Assembly: GCA_009760855.2 (NCBI GenBank) | Contig: WPIO01000149.1 | Span: 627,001-691,000 of the forward strand | Length of the DNA: 64,000 bases | Origin: Cristatella mucedo | Taxonomy: Eukaryota > Bryozoa > Phylactolaemata > Cristatellidae | Direction: 5' to 3' | Notes under the pieces: model-generated | Told to the model about the DNA's origin: nothing | What the model saw: the letters and a program-made list of their open reading frames with translations, nothing else | Databases searched by the model: none | Translations under genes and position numbers: made by a program | Part shown: one piece after another, positions 22,240 through 35,499 of the stretch | How the letters are laid out: every line of letters begins with the position of its first letter | How positions within the stretch are numbered: position 1 is the first letter of the stretch

Positions 22240-23640
22240 AAAGTAATATTGCCCGTAGAGTAGAGGCTCAAGATAGAAATCCGGAGTATCATTTTTAAAT
22301 ACAATACATTAGGGCACCTTAACCGAGAATGTAGAGTGCCTAGAAGGTTTGACAAGGGCCCAGGACTTCGCGTTCAGACTCAAATGAGAAGGATAGCCCA
22401 CAGCGACACGATTGCACATTGACGACAGAGAAACCAAGCCATCCTTGCCTTAAGTGTTGCCATATTGGCCATTTTAAGAGCCACTGTCCGTACTTAAATC
22501 TATATCAGGGGGTTAGCAGCAATAGAGGGTAGGGTAAAGAATAAAGGCTGATGTCAGGGTACGGACAGCGACCGAGAATGCTTTCGTCCCACCATCACTA
22601 GTATGCAGACACACGCGAGGCTCCTTGCTGCGAGGACGAATTAATGAAAAGGACTGCCGGATTGTAGACGACACCGGCTCGGAGTTATCGTATTTCAGCA
22701 GTTATTCAATTAGCCCTGACGGGATGACAGAGGCCAAGAAGCTTGCTTGTAATGAAACTCGACACTGCACGAAGATGGGGGCCCTAAGGAAGTTGAATTG
22801 AGTGTCGGTCTCAAGACCAAATGCCATCAGGTCTGTGTAGTTGACGTGAATGACGTGGGTGTCCTGGGCTTGAAAAAGCGTACGCTCAGGAGAGTGAGAG
22901 AGAGCTAAAGTGAATCTCTGAGACATAAGACTGCAAGTTGGTCGGTTTCTTATCTATCTAGAGGTCAATGGGGTATATAATAGCTTTGCTAGAAATTCAG
23001 GCCCCGTAGTTATACCAGCTCGGCTAGAGCAGTTAGCTTGGTGTATGAACGATCAAGTGTCGGATATGCCTCACGGATTAATAGAGGTTGTAGGGCTATC
23101 AGAGTTAGCACCCGGTTGGATAATTGCCTAAAAAACCTCAAAGTGTGTACGCTAATCGCTTGTGAAACACCATCAACTGGGTAATTTCAAGCGAACCAAT
23201 GATGCCCAAAGCAGCGATTCAGACATTACGGGTAATTGCGATGACGTGAGTCTTACTGACCATGAATATGACGTTGGTGCTGGCCAGCTGCACAGCATGG
23301 TAATAGATGACGACAACCATGTGCCTGGTACCGAAGATGGCCCGCACAGATTAAAACGAGGGACAGCCTTACCAAGAGGGACGACTGACTGCGAGTCTGA
23401 CAATGAGTAGTGTGCTGTATATCCACTAGTGTAAGTGCTATGCAATGCGAGCAATATTGCTTCGAGCGATGGCTTTTGAGTTCTTTGAGAAGCACTTGAT
23501 TTATCACGGTCTTAATTTTTTTGACCTCGTTATTGGCCTTTACCTCTGTACCTGTGTTTGTGTCTGCGTCTGGAAGAGTGCTCGTGCGTCCGTGCACGTG
23601 TGACATTCTTGCTCATGTTGTTTCGACCAAGAAGACTTCT
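22240..23640 (+). mobile_element. Ty3/Gypsy-like gag-protease relic, copy ii
   Basis: This is the best-preserved copy. Around 22,440-22,495 the frame reads PCLKCCHIGHFKSHC, a complete CX2CX4HX4C zinc knuckle after a basic Gag-like stretch (RSDSNEKDSPQRHD). Near 22,660-22,700 IVDDTGSELSYFS matches the aspartic protease active site. At about 23,010-23,130 PARLEQLAWC and GLIEVVGLSELAPGWIIA match the protease-RT linker of Gypsy pol. An acidic 82-codon open frame (23,162-23,410) follows. No RT was found after it. This copy forms one arm of the large inverted repeat. Confidence 0.6.
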
Positions 23641-24029
23641 CATTTAATATCTTCTTGAGAGTTGCTATATTTCCTTTAGGATTTTCTCTACTAATAAATG
23701 CCCTTTACATGCATCCCAAAGCACACGAATTATCCTTCAGATTCGTAATATTACTTACAGATCTTTTTAGATCGAGCTTTGGCTAACGGTAGCCGACAAC
23801 TTCCAGATTTCAAAAAAGGATAAATCTTTGCAAAACGGCATGACGATGGCAGAAGACGGGCTCAGAGCAGCTGCAGCTTAGTCGTCACTCGATCAGGCAC
23901 CAGCGTCAGCGAATTCCAGCACATGAAGCTAGCCTTTCATTTGTAGCCGATGTTGCCTTGTCGGCTACCGGCAGCCTGTTTCTGTAGTCAGTGGGCAATC
24001 TGCTGCCGTCACCTAGCGGTGGCCAGTGA

Positions 24030-26715
24030 AACAGGATCCCAGTCCCGGAATAGACCTCGTGGTCTATCAGTGTGACAGCTGGCGATGAGTGTGACAGCTC
24101 CTCTGAGCTTTGTTTGTTGCTTTTGCAAAATGTAATTAGTCGAGGCTTCCCAGTTTCCCGTGAAAGCGAGACACATTTTCATTCCAAATAAACCACTGGT
24201 AGATCCATTTTTATATCACCAACTTGTACAGTTGGCGTGGCAAAGCAGACAGACACTTGCCACTCAAAATACTGAGTGGTGAGGTGGCTTAGCAACGATG
24301 ACAGAAGGGCTGTCACTCTCAGTCAGGAGGCCACCGTGAGCCGAGCTGGATGTGGCTGATTCTATACAGTTCCAATAGGGCCCCGAAAGTAGTATAAATA
24401 AAATATTCCAGTAAGTATCGATAGTAGATAGTCCAAGGAGCCAAGTTCTTCTTGGATTGTAGCTGCATTGGCGGCCAGTATGACAGTGGACATGCTAGGC
24501 AGCGGTCACTACCATCTGTTAGAGAAATTTTCTAACGACGTCAAGTCTCGCATATGGCTAATTTAGAGCAGTAATTGTTTTAATATCACAATTATGAAAT
24601 ATTCCCATCAACTTCCAGTCCCATAAAGACAACCTTGAAGTTTCCAATTATTCACAATTAAAGTTAAAAATCCGATTTTAAATTATAGGCTTGTCGCCAT
24701 ATCAATGCAACTAAAAAAAATATCCATTACCTCCAAAGCAGTAAAACTAATGTATGAAGCATCCCTAACACTTGCATGTTCAATATGCATATCAACAGTT
24801 TTAACACAGGTAATCAAAGATGGGGCGACCTTAATCTTTGAATTCAGTCTGCATCATTCGAGTACAGCCGTTGTATTAATAATTTCAGTGCCCTTTAAAT
24901 TAACACTCCCTAGAGAAAAAAGCACGAGCACCCAATTGTCAAAATATTGAAGCCCCTCAGTCACCTGATTAAAAATAAATAGTCTTTACATTATAACTAA
25001 TGACAGTAATTGGTTGGGTTACTGTAGTCGCTTAGTTTGTTAGTCAACAGATCATCTAGCTTCGGGTGAGACCTTGAATATGCCGCTTTATTAACAGTTC
25101 ATTTGAAAACTTCTTCCGTAACTTTCTCTACATATTAAGGATACGTCTCGCAAACACCTTCCTTTGGATCACTCGTGTCTACTTTCATATGAAATATGAA
25201 GCGTGCTTATTGAAATGAAATCGCCACCCTTTAAATGCTGAACTCCAAGATGGGACTGTCTAAGTAACAGATTTTACCTCAAGACTGAGAATCCAGTGAG
25301 CAAATGCTCAACATTATAAAGCGAGCACAGCCAGCAAATCTTGCTCATGAGTAATGAGGTTCCGCAGTCACGAGGTAAGATATTTTACTCGAGTTCCGTC
25401 GGGCGGGGACAAAAAGGCATGAGGTGTCAAGCCAACACCTGCGTTAAAAATGATAATTTCCAACATAACTCTAAAGGGATTTCAAGTAAATCAGCAGAAT
25501 AAAACACGCATGAACACACAATTTTTTCAGACATTCTATTGCATGTCCATCACGCTATTTTGGTGGAAGCTCGAAAACGTTCGGTAACGAAACGCAGAAC
25601 ACCGACCTACATACGCAAAGCACCTAGAAAGATATTGGCTTTGAACTCCCGATTTTGGTCCTGGAGAGTGCGCATCTTACCTCCTCGGCTTTCACGGAAC
25701 AATAAAGCACTTGAATTTTTATCATGCAATATTCACAAATTACACCACGATAGTAGTGCAATAATGATCGTAGCTTCAAAATAACTTAAAGCGGACGATG
25801 ACTTACCAATTGGCACACGTAGCTGTAACATGCCCTCATAAGTGTCAAGTTGATTATTTCTAGCTCCCCCTAGCTTTGATGAGCAGTGGTACCTGCCTGA
25901 ACAGAATCTGCCAAGTGATTCTTCACTTGGCTTTACTTTGTTAAGAACTTAAAGACGGTCAGCACATTCATAGTTCTGTACCAGCAACTCGATCTCGATT
26001 TGCTATCCAGTGCTTTCGAATAAGTTTTACAAACTTAATTATATGTTAAGATTTGAGTTTTGATTTTATTTGCGATTTTATTTGATATAAGTTAATATTT
26101 GATTGTTTGGCAACCCACTAGGCTCAACAGCTAATCTGGGGTTAACACGATCGTAACTTCTCGCTCCTCCAGTGCTCTACCAGGTTCTCAGTTTCTATTC
26201 ATCTATCGGCTCCTTGCACTAAATTAAACAATTTTAATCAAGCCTTCAGCTCTTTTGCACCGAAAGTGCAGGATTCGCTGTGAGCTGCGTCACTAGGTGC
26301 AATGACGTTTTAACTTTCAAGTATGGGTACAATGCGTAATTGTTCCGGTCACCTTTCCCATCGCTCCAACGAACTCATCTTTTTAGTTTCGTGATGCACT
26401 GCACGCGTACCTGCTCACAACCCAGACCACGTTATCGATAGGTCTTACGGATCAGTTTCACTTAGTCTCTAGAATAGATGTTAGCATCACGTTGCTAGCC
26501 AAAGCATTGTGCTTTTTAGCTTTCGAATTCCTGATACGGTAAATATCACCAATGCTCGGGTGTCGATTCCCTTGCAACGAGTCAGAAAAGGCCCGGCTGA
26601 AAGTAAGTTCTTTTAGCCCGACTTTAAGTTCCCTTAGCGTAGCCTCAGTTCTCTTAGTCTCTCTTCTCTTAGTTTGCAAACAGTTTAGTATTGGGGAAAC
26701 CCTCGGGCCGCCAGT
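24030..26715 (+). repeat. Tandem direct repeat, unit 1 (about 2.7 kb)
   Basis: It starts near ATAGACCTCGTGGTC and ends after CTTAGTCTCTCTTCTCTTAG. Landmarks such as TTGTTGCTTTTGCAAAATG, CTCAAAATACTGAGTGGTGA and CTTTGATGAGCAGTGGTACC recur in order in unit 2. Frames inside are short and unrelated to known proteins. It is a dispersed repeat of unknown class, perhaps non-autonomous. Confidence 0.85.
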
Positions 26716-29480
26716 GACATAGGTGCAGAGTCCAGAAATAGACCTCGTCGTCGATCAATGGGACAGCTGGCAACGCTCCTCCCAGCTTTATTTGTTGCTT
26801 TTGCAAAATGTCATTAGTCGAGGCTTATAAGTTTCCGGAGAAAGCGAGATAAATTTTCATTCCAAATAGACCATCAGTAGATCCATTTTCATATCAGCAA
26901 CCTGTACAGTTGGCCTGGTGAAGCAGTTCGAAAATTACCACTCAAAATACTGAGTGGTGATGTGGCTTATCAACGATGACAGAAGGATCGTCACTATCAG
27001 TCTGGAGGCCAACGTGAGCTGACCTGGATGTGGCTGATTCTTTACTGTTTCAATAGGGCCCGGAAGTAGTCTAAATAAAATAGTTCAGTAATTACCAATA
27101 GTACATATTCCAAGGAGGCAAGTTTTTCTTAAAAAGTAGCTGCATTGACGACCAGTATTACAGTAGATATGCTAGGCAGGGATCACTACCGTCTATTAGA
27201 GAAAATTCTCCAACGACGTCAAGTCTCGCATGTGGCTAATTGAGAGCAGCAATTGTTTTAATATTACAACTAGTAACATTTTCCATTAACTTTCAATCCC
27301 GTAATGACAACCTTGAAATTTCTATTAATTCACCATTAAAGTTAAAAATTCGATTTTAAATTGTAGGCTTATCGCCATAATAATGCAACTAATATACATC
27401 TCTCTAGCCTCCCTGGCAGTAAAACCAAATGTAAGAAGCATACTTAACACTTTTATATTCATTATCAACAGATTTATTAATGGAAACCTAAGATGGCGTG
27501 ACCTTATTCTTTGAACTCAGTCTGCATCTTTCGAGTACGGCCGTGGTATCAATAATTACAATCCTTTATATTAACACTCGTTAGATATAAAATCATGATC
27601 TCGCAATTGTCAAAATATTAAAGCCCCTCTATAATCTGATTAAAAATAAATATTCTGTACATTGTAATTGATGGCAGAAATTAGTTCCGTTACTTTAGTT
27701 AACAGATCATCCAGCTTTGGGTGTGACCTTCAATATGCCAGTTAAATACCAGTTCATTTAAAAAATAATTCCATAACTTTTTTTTACATATTCACTATTC
27801 GTCTTACGAATATTTTTTCCTTTAGATTACTCGTGTCTACTTCGATATGCAATGTGAAACGTACTGATTGAAATGACAATGAATCACAACCCTTTTAATG
27901 CAGAACCTCAAGGTGGTACTATTTGCGTAACCGATTTTAACTCGTGACTGAGAATCCTTGAAGCAAATGCGCAACATTATAAAGCGAGCACATGGAGCGA
28001 ACCTTGATCGTGCGTAATGACACAGTCATGTGGTAAGATATTTTACTCGAGTTCAGTCGGGGCGGGGAAAAAAAGGCCTAAGTGGTCAAGCCAACACCTG
28101 CTTACAAAAATGGTAATTTATAGCATCACTCTAAAGGGATTTCAAGTAAATCGGCAGACAAAGATAGGCACGAGCGCACACAAATGTTTCAAACATTCTA
28201 TTGCATGTCAATCACGCTACTTTGGTGGAAGCTCGAAGAACGTTCGGGAACGAAATGCAGCACAACGACCTACATACGTAAAGTACCTAAAAAGAGATTG
28301 GCTTTGAACTCACGAACTTGATCTTGAAGAGCGAGCAGCTTAGCGTCTCGGCGTTTCTATCGTGGAGAAATGAAACACTTACATTATTCGAATGCGGTAT
28401 TCACAAATTACACCACAATAGTACTGTGATATGATTGTAGCTTCAAAATATCTTATTAGGGGGAGATAACTTGCCAATTGGCAAACGTAGCTGTAAAATG
28501 CCCCTATGATTGTCAAGTTGATTGTGTCTTGCTCCCCCTAGCTTTGATGAGCAGTGGTACCTGCCTGAACAGAATCTGCCAAGTGATTCTTAACTTGGCT
28601 TTACTCTTCTGTAAACAAAAAGACGGTCAGCACGTCCATGGTTCCGTACAGGCAACTCGATCCCGATTTGCTATCCAGTGCGTTCGAATAAGTTTTAAAA
28701 ACTTAATTTGATGTTATAATAATAATAACACATTTGATAAAGCGCCCTCAGAGAACTCCGTCTCTCTCTACGCGCTTCACATTTGTTAAGATTTTAGTTT
28801 CGATTTAATTTGAGATTTGATTTGATTTAAGTTAAGATGATTCGAGCTCTTGACAAGCCAGGTCGTAGTATGGAGTGTTTTCATCATAATTGGCTAGGCT
28901 CAATAGCTAATCTGGGGTTAACAACAGCTCAAATTCTTGCTCCTCCAGTGGCTCCACCCGCTTCTCAGTTTCTATTCATCTCTCCGCTCCTTGCACTAAA
29001 TTAAGGCATTTTGTTCGAGCCTTGAGCTCTTTTGCAACGAAAGTATAGGACTCGCTTCGAGCTACGTCACTAGGAATTTTCAACTTCTAAGTCTGGGTAC
29101 AAGGCTCAGATGATTGTTCCGGTCAGCTTTCCTATCGCCCCACAGAGCTGATCTTTTTAGTTTCGGGATGTACCTCACACCTACCTGCTCATGCGGCAGA
29201 CCACGTTATCGATAGGTCTTACGCATCGGTTGCATTGAGTCTCTAGAATAGGTGTTAGTATCCTGCTGCTACCCAAAAAATTATACCTTTTTTTGCTTTC
29301 GAATTCCTCATACAGTAAATATCACTAGCCCTCGGGTATAGATTATCTTGCGAGGTGTCATAAAAGGCCCAGCCCACACTAATTTCTCTTAGTATAGTCT
29401 TAGTTCTCTTAGTCTCTCTTAGTATAGTCTTAGTTCTCTTAGTCTCTCTTCTTTTAGTCTGCAACCGGTATTGTATTGAG
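26716..29480 (+). repeat. Tandem direct repeat, unit 2
   Basis: It begins directly at the end of unit 1 and follows it throughout, with many substitutions and small indels. It differs by a 67-base LINE tail at 28,717 and an extra stretch after it. The end GTCTCTCTTCTTTTAGTCTGC corresponds to the end of unit 1. The divergence looks substantial, so the duplication is not recent. Confidence 0.85.
28717..28783 (-). mobile_element. 67-base LINE family A tail flanked by TGTTA
   Basis: TAATAATAATAACACATTTG, then AAAGCGCCCTCAGAGAACTC and CGCGCTTCACATT, lies between TGTTA (28,712-28,716) and TGTTA (28,784-28,788). Unit 1 at about 26,046 has a single TGTTA followed by AGATTT and no insert. This is therefore a target-primed insertion that kept only the 3' end. 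Confidence 0.85.
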
Positions 29481-30344
29481 AAAAACCTCAGGTTGTCTAA
29501 GGCAGCCTGGGAATTAATCGTTTCGGGTGAGAAGCAAGGCCTAGTAAGATGCAAGAATAGATGGTTTCCATTCAATTATAAATAAAAGCCAAGTTGGCAG
29601 ACTAGATATGTTCCTACTAGTACACCAGGTAGTCGTACTACTGACGGGCTGATCTCAAATCCTCTCTCGCACCTGCTGCTCACGGGGTGGGCATGGGTCA
29701 CATGAGTGTGATGATTTTTTCGATCCAATCTCATGGTCTACCCAATAGTTATTGAAGTCCTCCCCCTATATTCGCTCAATAGGTTATCAATCTTATTCAA
29801 ATACAGAGCCGAACGAGTAAGCCTTCCGTGCTCGTGCTACCAATCGTGGTTTAGGCTCAAGGTCACACGAGATGACTGTTGCACTAAGCAGGCTGCAGTG
29901 CAGCAAAAAGCAACTGAGAGCCAAGAGGAACCTATAACCTCAGGCTTGAACTGCTGAACAGCACTGATAAAGAGTCTTGGCTATTCACTGTCCGGCGTAA
30001 GGTTACAAGAGCGCCTCAGCTAAAATCCGCATGCCGATAGCGGAATTCAACAGTCAAAGGAAGCAGCAGCAACCGGTAGGATGACAAAGATGGGGCAAGA
30101 AGTCACGATCCAGACGAAAAATAGTTCCGGAAGGAGCCAATATTATCATACTTGCTACTCCATCGGGAACCCAACATCAAGCTATCAACGGTAAAACCGT
30201 TCCAGGCTACTACCACCAAACCCTGGTGACAGGCTGCTCCTAAGTGGGGCTTGCACGAGTTGACTTATTTTTTAATAGTATATTTATTTAATTATAAGCT
30301 AAAGGATTTGATCATGAAGTATTTGGAGACTGGTAGATCGACAC
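29481..30344. other. No gene recognised
   Basis: The only frame of note is 74 codons (29,733-29,957, +), with no motif I know. The region separates the tandem repeat from the distal inverted arm. Confidence 0.45.
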
Positions 30345-30435
30345 ATTTTGCGAGCAGGGCATGAAACCGGCCTTGTGAACCTGCTGCACCACTGGCTGAA
30401 TTAGTGTTTGACTGCTGACCCGTTGAGCCATCCCC
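30345..30435 (-). mobile_element. Possible tRNA-derived SINE head
   Basis: On the minus strand GATGGCTCAACGGGTCAGCA resembles an A box. GGTTTCATGCCCTGC, about 60 bases later, resembles a B box. The arms do not fold into a proper tRNA. It is weaker than the S1 and S2 cases. Confidence 0.35.
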
Positions 30436-30508
30436 CACCCGATCGCTGCACTGTTATGTGACTACACCCAATTTAAACGAGCGCCCGCCGTCCTTCCATT
30501 CAGCTATT

Positions 30509-30769
<261 letters not shown>

Positions 30770-31089
30770 GAGATAGACAGCCACAGAGGAAGAGAGACGC
30801 AGTCTCTCCCTGAAGAATACTGCCGAAGCCTTTGTTGAAACACAGCTCCTAGGGACACCCACGATCTGCTTCCGGTCAACGTACAGCCTTTGGTGTACAT
30901 TGTCGCCATTGTTTCACTCAAGGTACGAGCTATACTTCGCGAAAGCCATAGAATAGCAATAGAGTGCTATACTGACCGGACCCTTGCAGTGTTCATGGTT
31001 GATGTCACTTTCAGAACCAGTCAGTCACTTGCAGCTTGCATTTTCTTTGCCGAAATATTGTTCATCAAGATTCCACTTTAATGACGTGC

Positions 31090-32960
31090 AATAGGATATC
31101 TAAAAGATTTGTAAGCTCGCGCGTTTCCTAATCTGCCGATTCACTTCAAAATCCTATAGAATGATGCTAACCGGCATTTTTTAACGCTGGTGTTTACTTG
31201 AGACCACATTTCTTTATGACTATGCCCTCGAATGCACACGAGTAACCTAGTTTAACTCGCGACTGAGGAGCCTAATTGCCCATGAGCAAGATTCGCTCGC
31301 TGTGCTCGCTTTATAACCTTAATCTTTCGCCTCAAGGATTCTAAGTGAGAGGTAAAATCTATGTTACCTAGACACTACCGTTTTGGGGTTCCTCAGTAAA
31401 ATAGTGGTGTCTCATTTTCATTTAAAGCAATAGATTTCGTACTGCACATCAAAGTAGACAAGAGTTATATTAAGGAAAATAATTTCTGAGACGTATCATA
31501 AATATGTAAATAGACTTATCGAGGAAGTTAAAAAGAACTGGTGTTTTATTACCATATCTAAGGCTTCATCGGATGCTGGATGATCTGTTAAATAAAGTAA
31601 GAGAACCCATTGCTGCCTTTAGGTTAATGTAAATGCTGTTAATTGCTCATTGTATGAATGAGAGACGTAGATGCTTAGAAAGATGGGAGCTAAAGCTTGG
31701 TTTTTTGAGTAATTGTTGTATAGTTTTTTGAATAGTTTTTGAGAGAGTATTAACGGAAAGAATATTGATTATGAATACCATGGCTTTACTCGGATGATAG
31801 GGACTGTAATAATTGAAAGGTAACACCACTTTTGGTGTTCATCGTCAATTTTATTTTCGATGAAAATAAATGTGTTAAGTTTGCTTTATGCATTGGTCTA
31901 CAGCTAAAACAACGTAATGAAGTTGTATTTGAATCAAATAATTACAGCAGTAAGCCAACAATTTAAAACCGGCTTTCTAACTTTAGGGATGACTTCACCG
32001 AGATTTCAATGTTGTATCATAGGATTGAAGGGTTAGTAAAAATTGGTTTTAGTTGCAATATAAAAAGAATTACTGCTCTCCATTAGCCATATGCCAGAGT
32101 TGACACCGACGGAACATTTTCTGTTTTTGACTGTGGTGACCACTGCCTAGCGTGACAACTGTCATATCGGTCGTCAATGCATCTACATTCCAAGAAGAAC
32201 GTGGCTCCCTGGGCTATGTCACCTATTTACGAGGCCCTATTAGAACTGTACCGAATCAGCCACATCCAGGTGTGGTCAAGTCGGCCTCCAGATCGTTAGT
32301 GACAGCCCCTATGTCATCTTAGCCAAGCAGCCTCACTACTCGTTTTCCTAGGGGCATAAACTCTCTGATTGCTTCACCTGACCAGCTGTCTCGGCAGCGG
32401 CTAGTAACATTCAGTTAATAGTGCTCAATTGGGAATGCAAATGTACATCACTTTGGAGGGAAACGCAGAAGCTTCGACTTAATTGTATTATGCAAGGGCA
32501 AGAATGAAGCTCGGAAAAGCGTTGCGAGCAGTCCCAATGATCGATCACTAGGTCTAGGCATGGTCTGTGCTCCTGAATCACTGGCAGCCACCAGCAGACG
32601 GCGGCACCTTGCCCACCAACTACTGAGACAAGCTGCATGAAGCCGACTAACCGGCGTCAGCTCCAGATGACATTCTTTCTTCATGAGCTGGAACGCTCGA
32701 ACGCTGACGCCTCCTTGAGTGACGCCAGACCTGCAGCTCCTCTGCTCCCGTCGGCCGCTGCCGTCATTAGGTTCTGCAAAAATCTCTCCGTTTTGTTATC
32801 AATCTGGAAGTTGTCGGCTACCGTTAGCAACAGCTCTATCTAAAAAGAATCGTAAATATTATGACGAATCTGAAGGGTAATCCGTATACTTTAGGATGTC
32901 TTTTTAGGGCATTTAGTGGTAGGGAGAATCAGGAAGGAAGTATAGTAGATCATGAGTAGA
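31090..32960 (-). repeat. Inverted third copy of the 24-25.5 kb repeat
   Basis: Read in reverse, 32,960-31,120 follows 23,680-25,504. Landmarks are GTTGTCGGCTACCG (plus strand here; CGGTAGCCGACAAC at 23,790), GAATCAGCCACATCC (reverse of GGATGTGGCTGATTC) and GTCTACTT..GATGTGC (the reverse of the 25.18 kb stretch). It makes the distal arm of the inverted repeat together with the Gypsy-like relic at 33.2-35.3 kb. Confidence 0.75.
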
Positions 32961-33004
32961 CATTAGATGAAAAGAATTTTTAGTCCAAAGCATTGCATTA
33001 ATGC

Positions 33005-33020
33005 CACACGTGCACGCACG

Positions 33021-33059
<39 letters not shown>

Positions 33060-33066
33060 ACACACA
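33005..33066. repeat. (CA)n microsatellite
   Basis: CACGCACGCACCCACACACA and further CA units. It lies between the two halves of the distal inverted arm and is not present in the proximal arm. Confidence 0.95.
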
Positions 33067-33229
33067 TATACACTGAAAAAAATCAATAACTAGACGTAAA
33101 AAATTAAGGCTATGGTAGATCAAGCACTTCTACAAGAATTCCAATGCCATTGCTTGCTGCAATACTGCTTGCATTGCATGGCACTTACACTAATGGGTAT
33201 GTAACTCAATCAACCCTACTCGTTGTCTC

Positions 33230-35290
33230 ACTTGCAGTAAGTCGTTCCTCTTAGTGTAGCTGTCCCTCGATTTGATCTATGGAGGCCATCTTTAGTATCC
33301 TGGCCATGCTAAGCATCATCTGTTGCCATGCTGTGCTGACCAGCACCAACGTCATCGTCATTGTAAGTGAGACTAACGTCATCACCATCACATCAACTAA
33401 TGGAATCACTGCCATGGGCACCGTCGGCTCGCACGAAATGACCAGGCCCATGCATGGTAATTCCACAAGCGTTTAGCATACACAATTTCAGGTATCGTCT
33501 GAGGTGTCAAACCGAATGCTAACTCTGATAGCCCTACGACCTCTGTTAATCCGTGAGGCGTATCTGACACTTGCTCGTTCGTACAGTAAACCAACTGCTC
33601 TGGTCGAGCTGGTATAACTACTGGGCGAAATTTTCAAGCAAAACTACTATTCACCTGGTTGACCTCTGGATAGATAAGACTTGCAATCTCATGTCCCAGA
33701 GATTCACTCTAGTTCTCTTGAGTATAACAAATTACGAACCTGGGATGTCCGAGGCAATCATGTCGACTACAAAAACCCGGTAGATTTCGGTTTAGACATT
33801 GATACTCAATTTAACCTTCTTAAAGCACACATCGTACTGTAGTGTCTCCTCCAACACATACAAGCTTTGTGGCCACTGTCACACCGTCATGGCTCATTAC
33901 ATGGGTCCACCTTTTTGCTAGGATTTCTACATCTATTGTCAGCTGGCCGATTGTCTCGCCCTTTCGCCTAGCACTACCTAAAAGCCCTTCCTTACTGGCT
34001 ACACAGATTCACATTAGCTGAGCGTCCAAAGAGACCCTTCAGCAGGCTAGCAAACTTCGTATAGTTTCCAATATCCGATTGTGAGAGCACATCATTCTTC
34101 CACGGCAGAACCCTTTAACTGATAACAAGACGCGAACCCTACTCAGCCTCAGACTATAAACATGAGGTAGCAACGTAATCGAATTGGTAACGTTGGTAAG
34201 TATTTTTCACCTTACCGCACCGTCATATGCAAGTATAGCTACTTTTGGCTCGCTTATCTAATGCGGTTGGCTTAAAAGCAAACTACTTCGCTGGCAGATA
34301 TGCTGTCGGAAAATTATAATTTATACCCTGTGACACAATCAGCGGTTGTACCAGTAACTAGTACTCAGGTCTTTTGGGGCCCGCTGCCTAGAAAGGTTTG
34401 CAGAAGACTCTCGGGTCACCTAGCCTTCCGGTGGCGGGATTTTAATCGGTTCCAGTTACCAAAACCAGCCTCCCTTCTCCCACTTACCTGGCAGCTCCAC
34501 CATGATCACCAACGAGTCCAAAATTTCTATTTATGGATTCTGAGACGCCTTCGGGATTGAGACCAGTGGGCACCTAGCCGGAGTTACGACTTCCGGTCTG
34601 GTTACTGTTTCTTACCCTCCGAATTACAACAACCCCCTTACTGGCACTTGGCTTAACTCTCTTTGACGTCTTCCACTTCATTCGCCAAAAGCGTCGAGTT
34701 TTGATTCTAATTGCAATGTAGGAAGTCTAATTCTCATCCCTGATACTCAAAGATGTCTTAATAAGGTCAACCTAAGACTTTAAACCATCTCTTTTACCTG
34801 GGCGTCAGCGCTACTTAGAGATTTCAATCCTGAGATTAGTTAGTTTTAGCTAGCATTTTTTATAGCTCTCGGTTTCTAGTTCCTCATTTCAGACCTACAA
34901 CCCGCAGATCGCGCAGCGGCTTCCCTGCATGCAGTATCTCCTCCATGTCGGCCATTTTAACTTCTCGGTGCTTATAAGACATACCTACCAAGTGCACGTC
35001 TAGCCCGCTCAGCTTCCAGGACAAAACTATAAATTGGGCGTTGACGATATAATTAAAAAAACTAATGTTTTTCTACACGATCCTTCTGCTTACAAAATTG
35101 AGTCACTGCAGACCAAAAATATTGTCTAGATACATACTTTTGATTCTAGTTAGCGCATGTGGCTTCCTTCGCCCACCCCAGGCCCATGCGTCGGCTCAGG
35201 AAACTACTCTACCACTCTATATTCGATAACATTAATCCCATAACTATTTGCGTTACCTGGTTTGGAGTCTACCGTCGGTTCAGATAGCAT
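33230..35290 (-). mobile_element. Ty3/Gypsy-like relic, copy iii
   Basis: On the minus strand 33,594-33,480 reads VYCTNEQVSDTPHGLTEVVG, then LSEL, the same protease-RT linker as in copy ii (WCMNDQVSDMPHGLIEVVG). The 33,660-33,840 stretch matches the protease region. Farther up the minus strand (34.3-35.29 kb) the sequence matches 4.7-5.56 kb, including AACGAGTCCAAAATTTCTAT. The zinc-knuckle part was not recognisable. No frame is intact. Confidence 0.5.
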
Positions 35291-35499
35291 ATCAGCGTTG
35301 AATCACTTTATTATTTTGCCACGAGTCACCTGTCTGCTTTTACTGCTAGCCATCACGTCCGATCCCTGTCCAAGAATCGGAGCTGTCTTCCGCAGTGGCT
35401 TGCAACAAATTTAACTAGCTCCTCAGCTCGGCCTAAGTATTGTAATTTCCTTTTGGCTGGGCTGCAGAAGAAAGCAAACAGCCACCACCGCAGCTGGCT

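Noticed and set aside
23162-23410. Acidic 82-codon frame as a host gene
   Set aside because: It lies inside a repeated Gypsy-like relic, and the homologous stretch at 33.25-33.47 kb is not open in the same frame.
33005-33066. CRISPR-like array or regular spaced repeats
   Set aside because: Only simple sequence repeats and dispersed transposons were found; no array of repeats with unique spacers exists and the DNA is eukaryotic.
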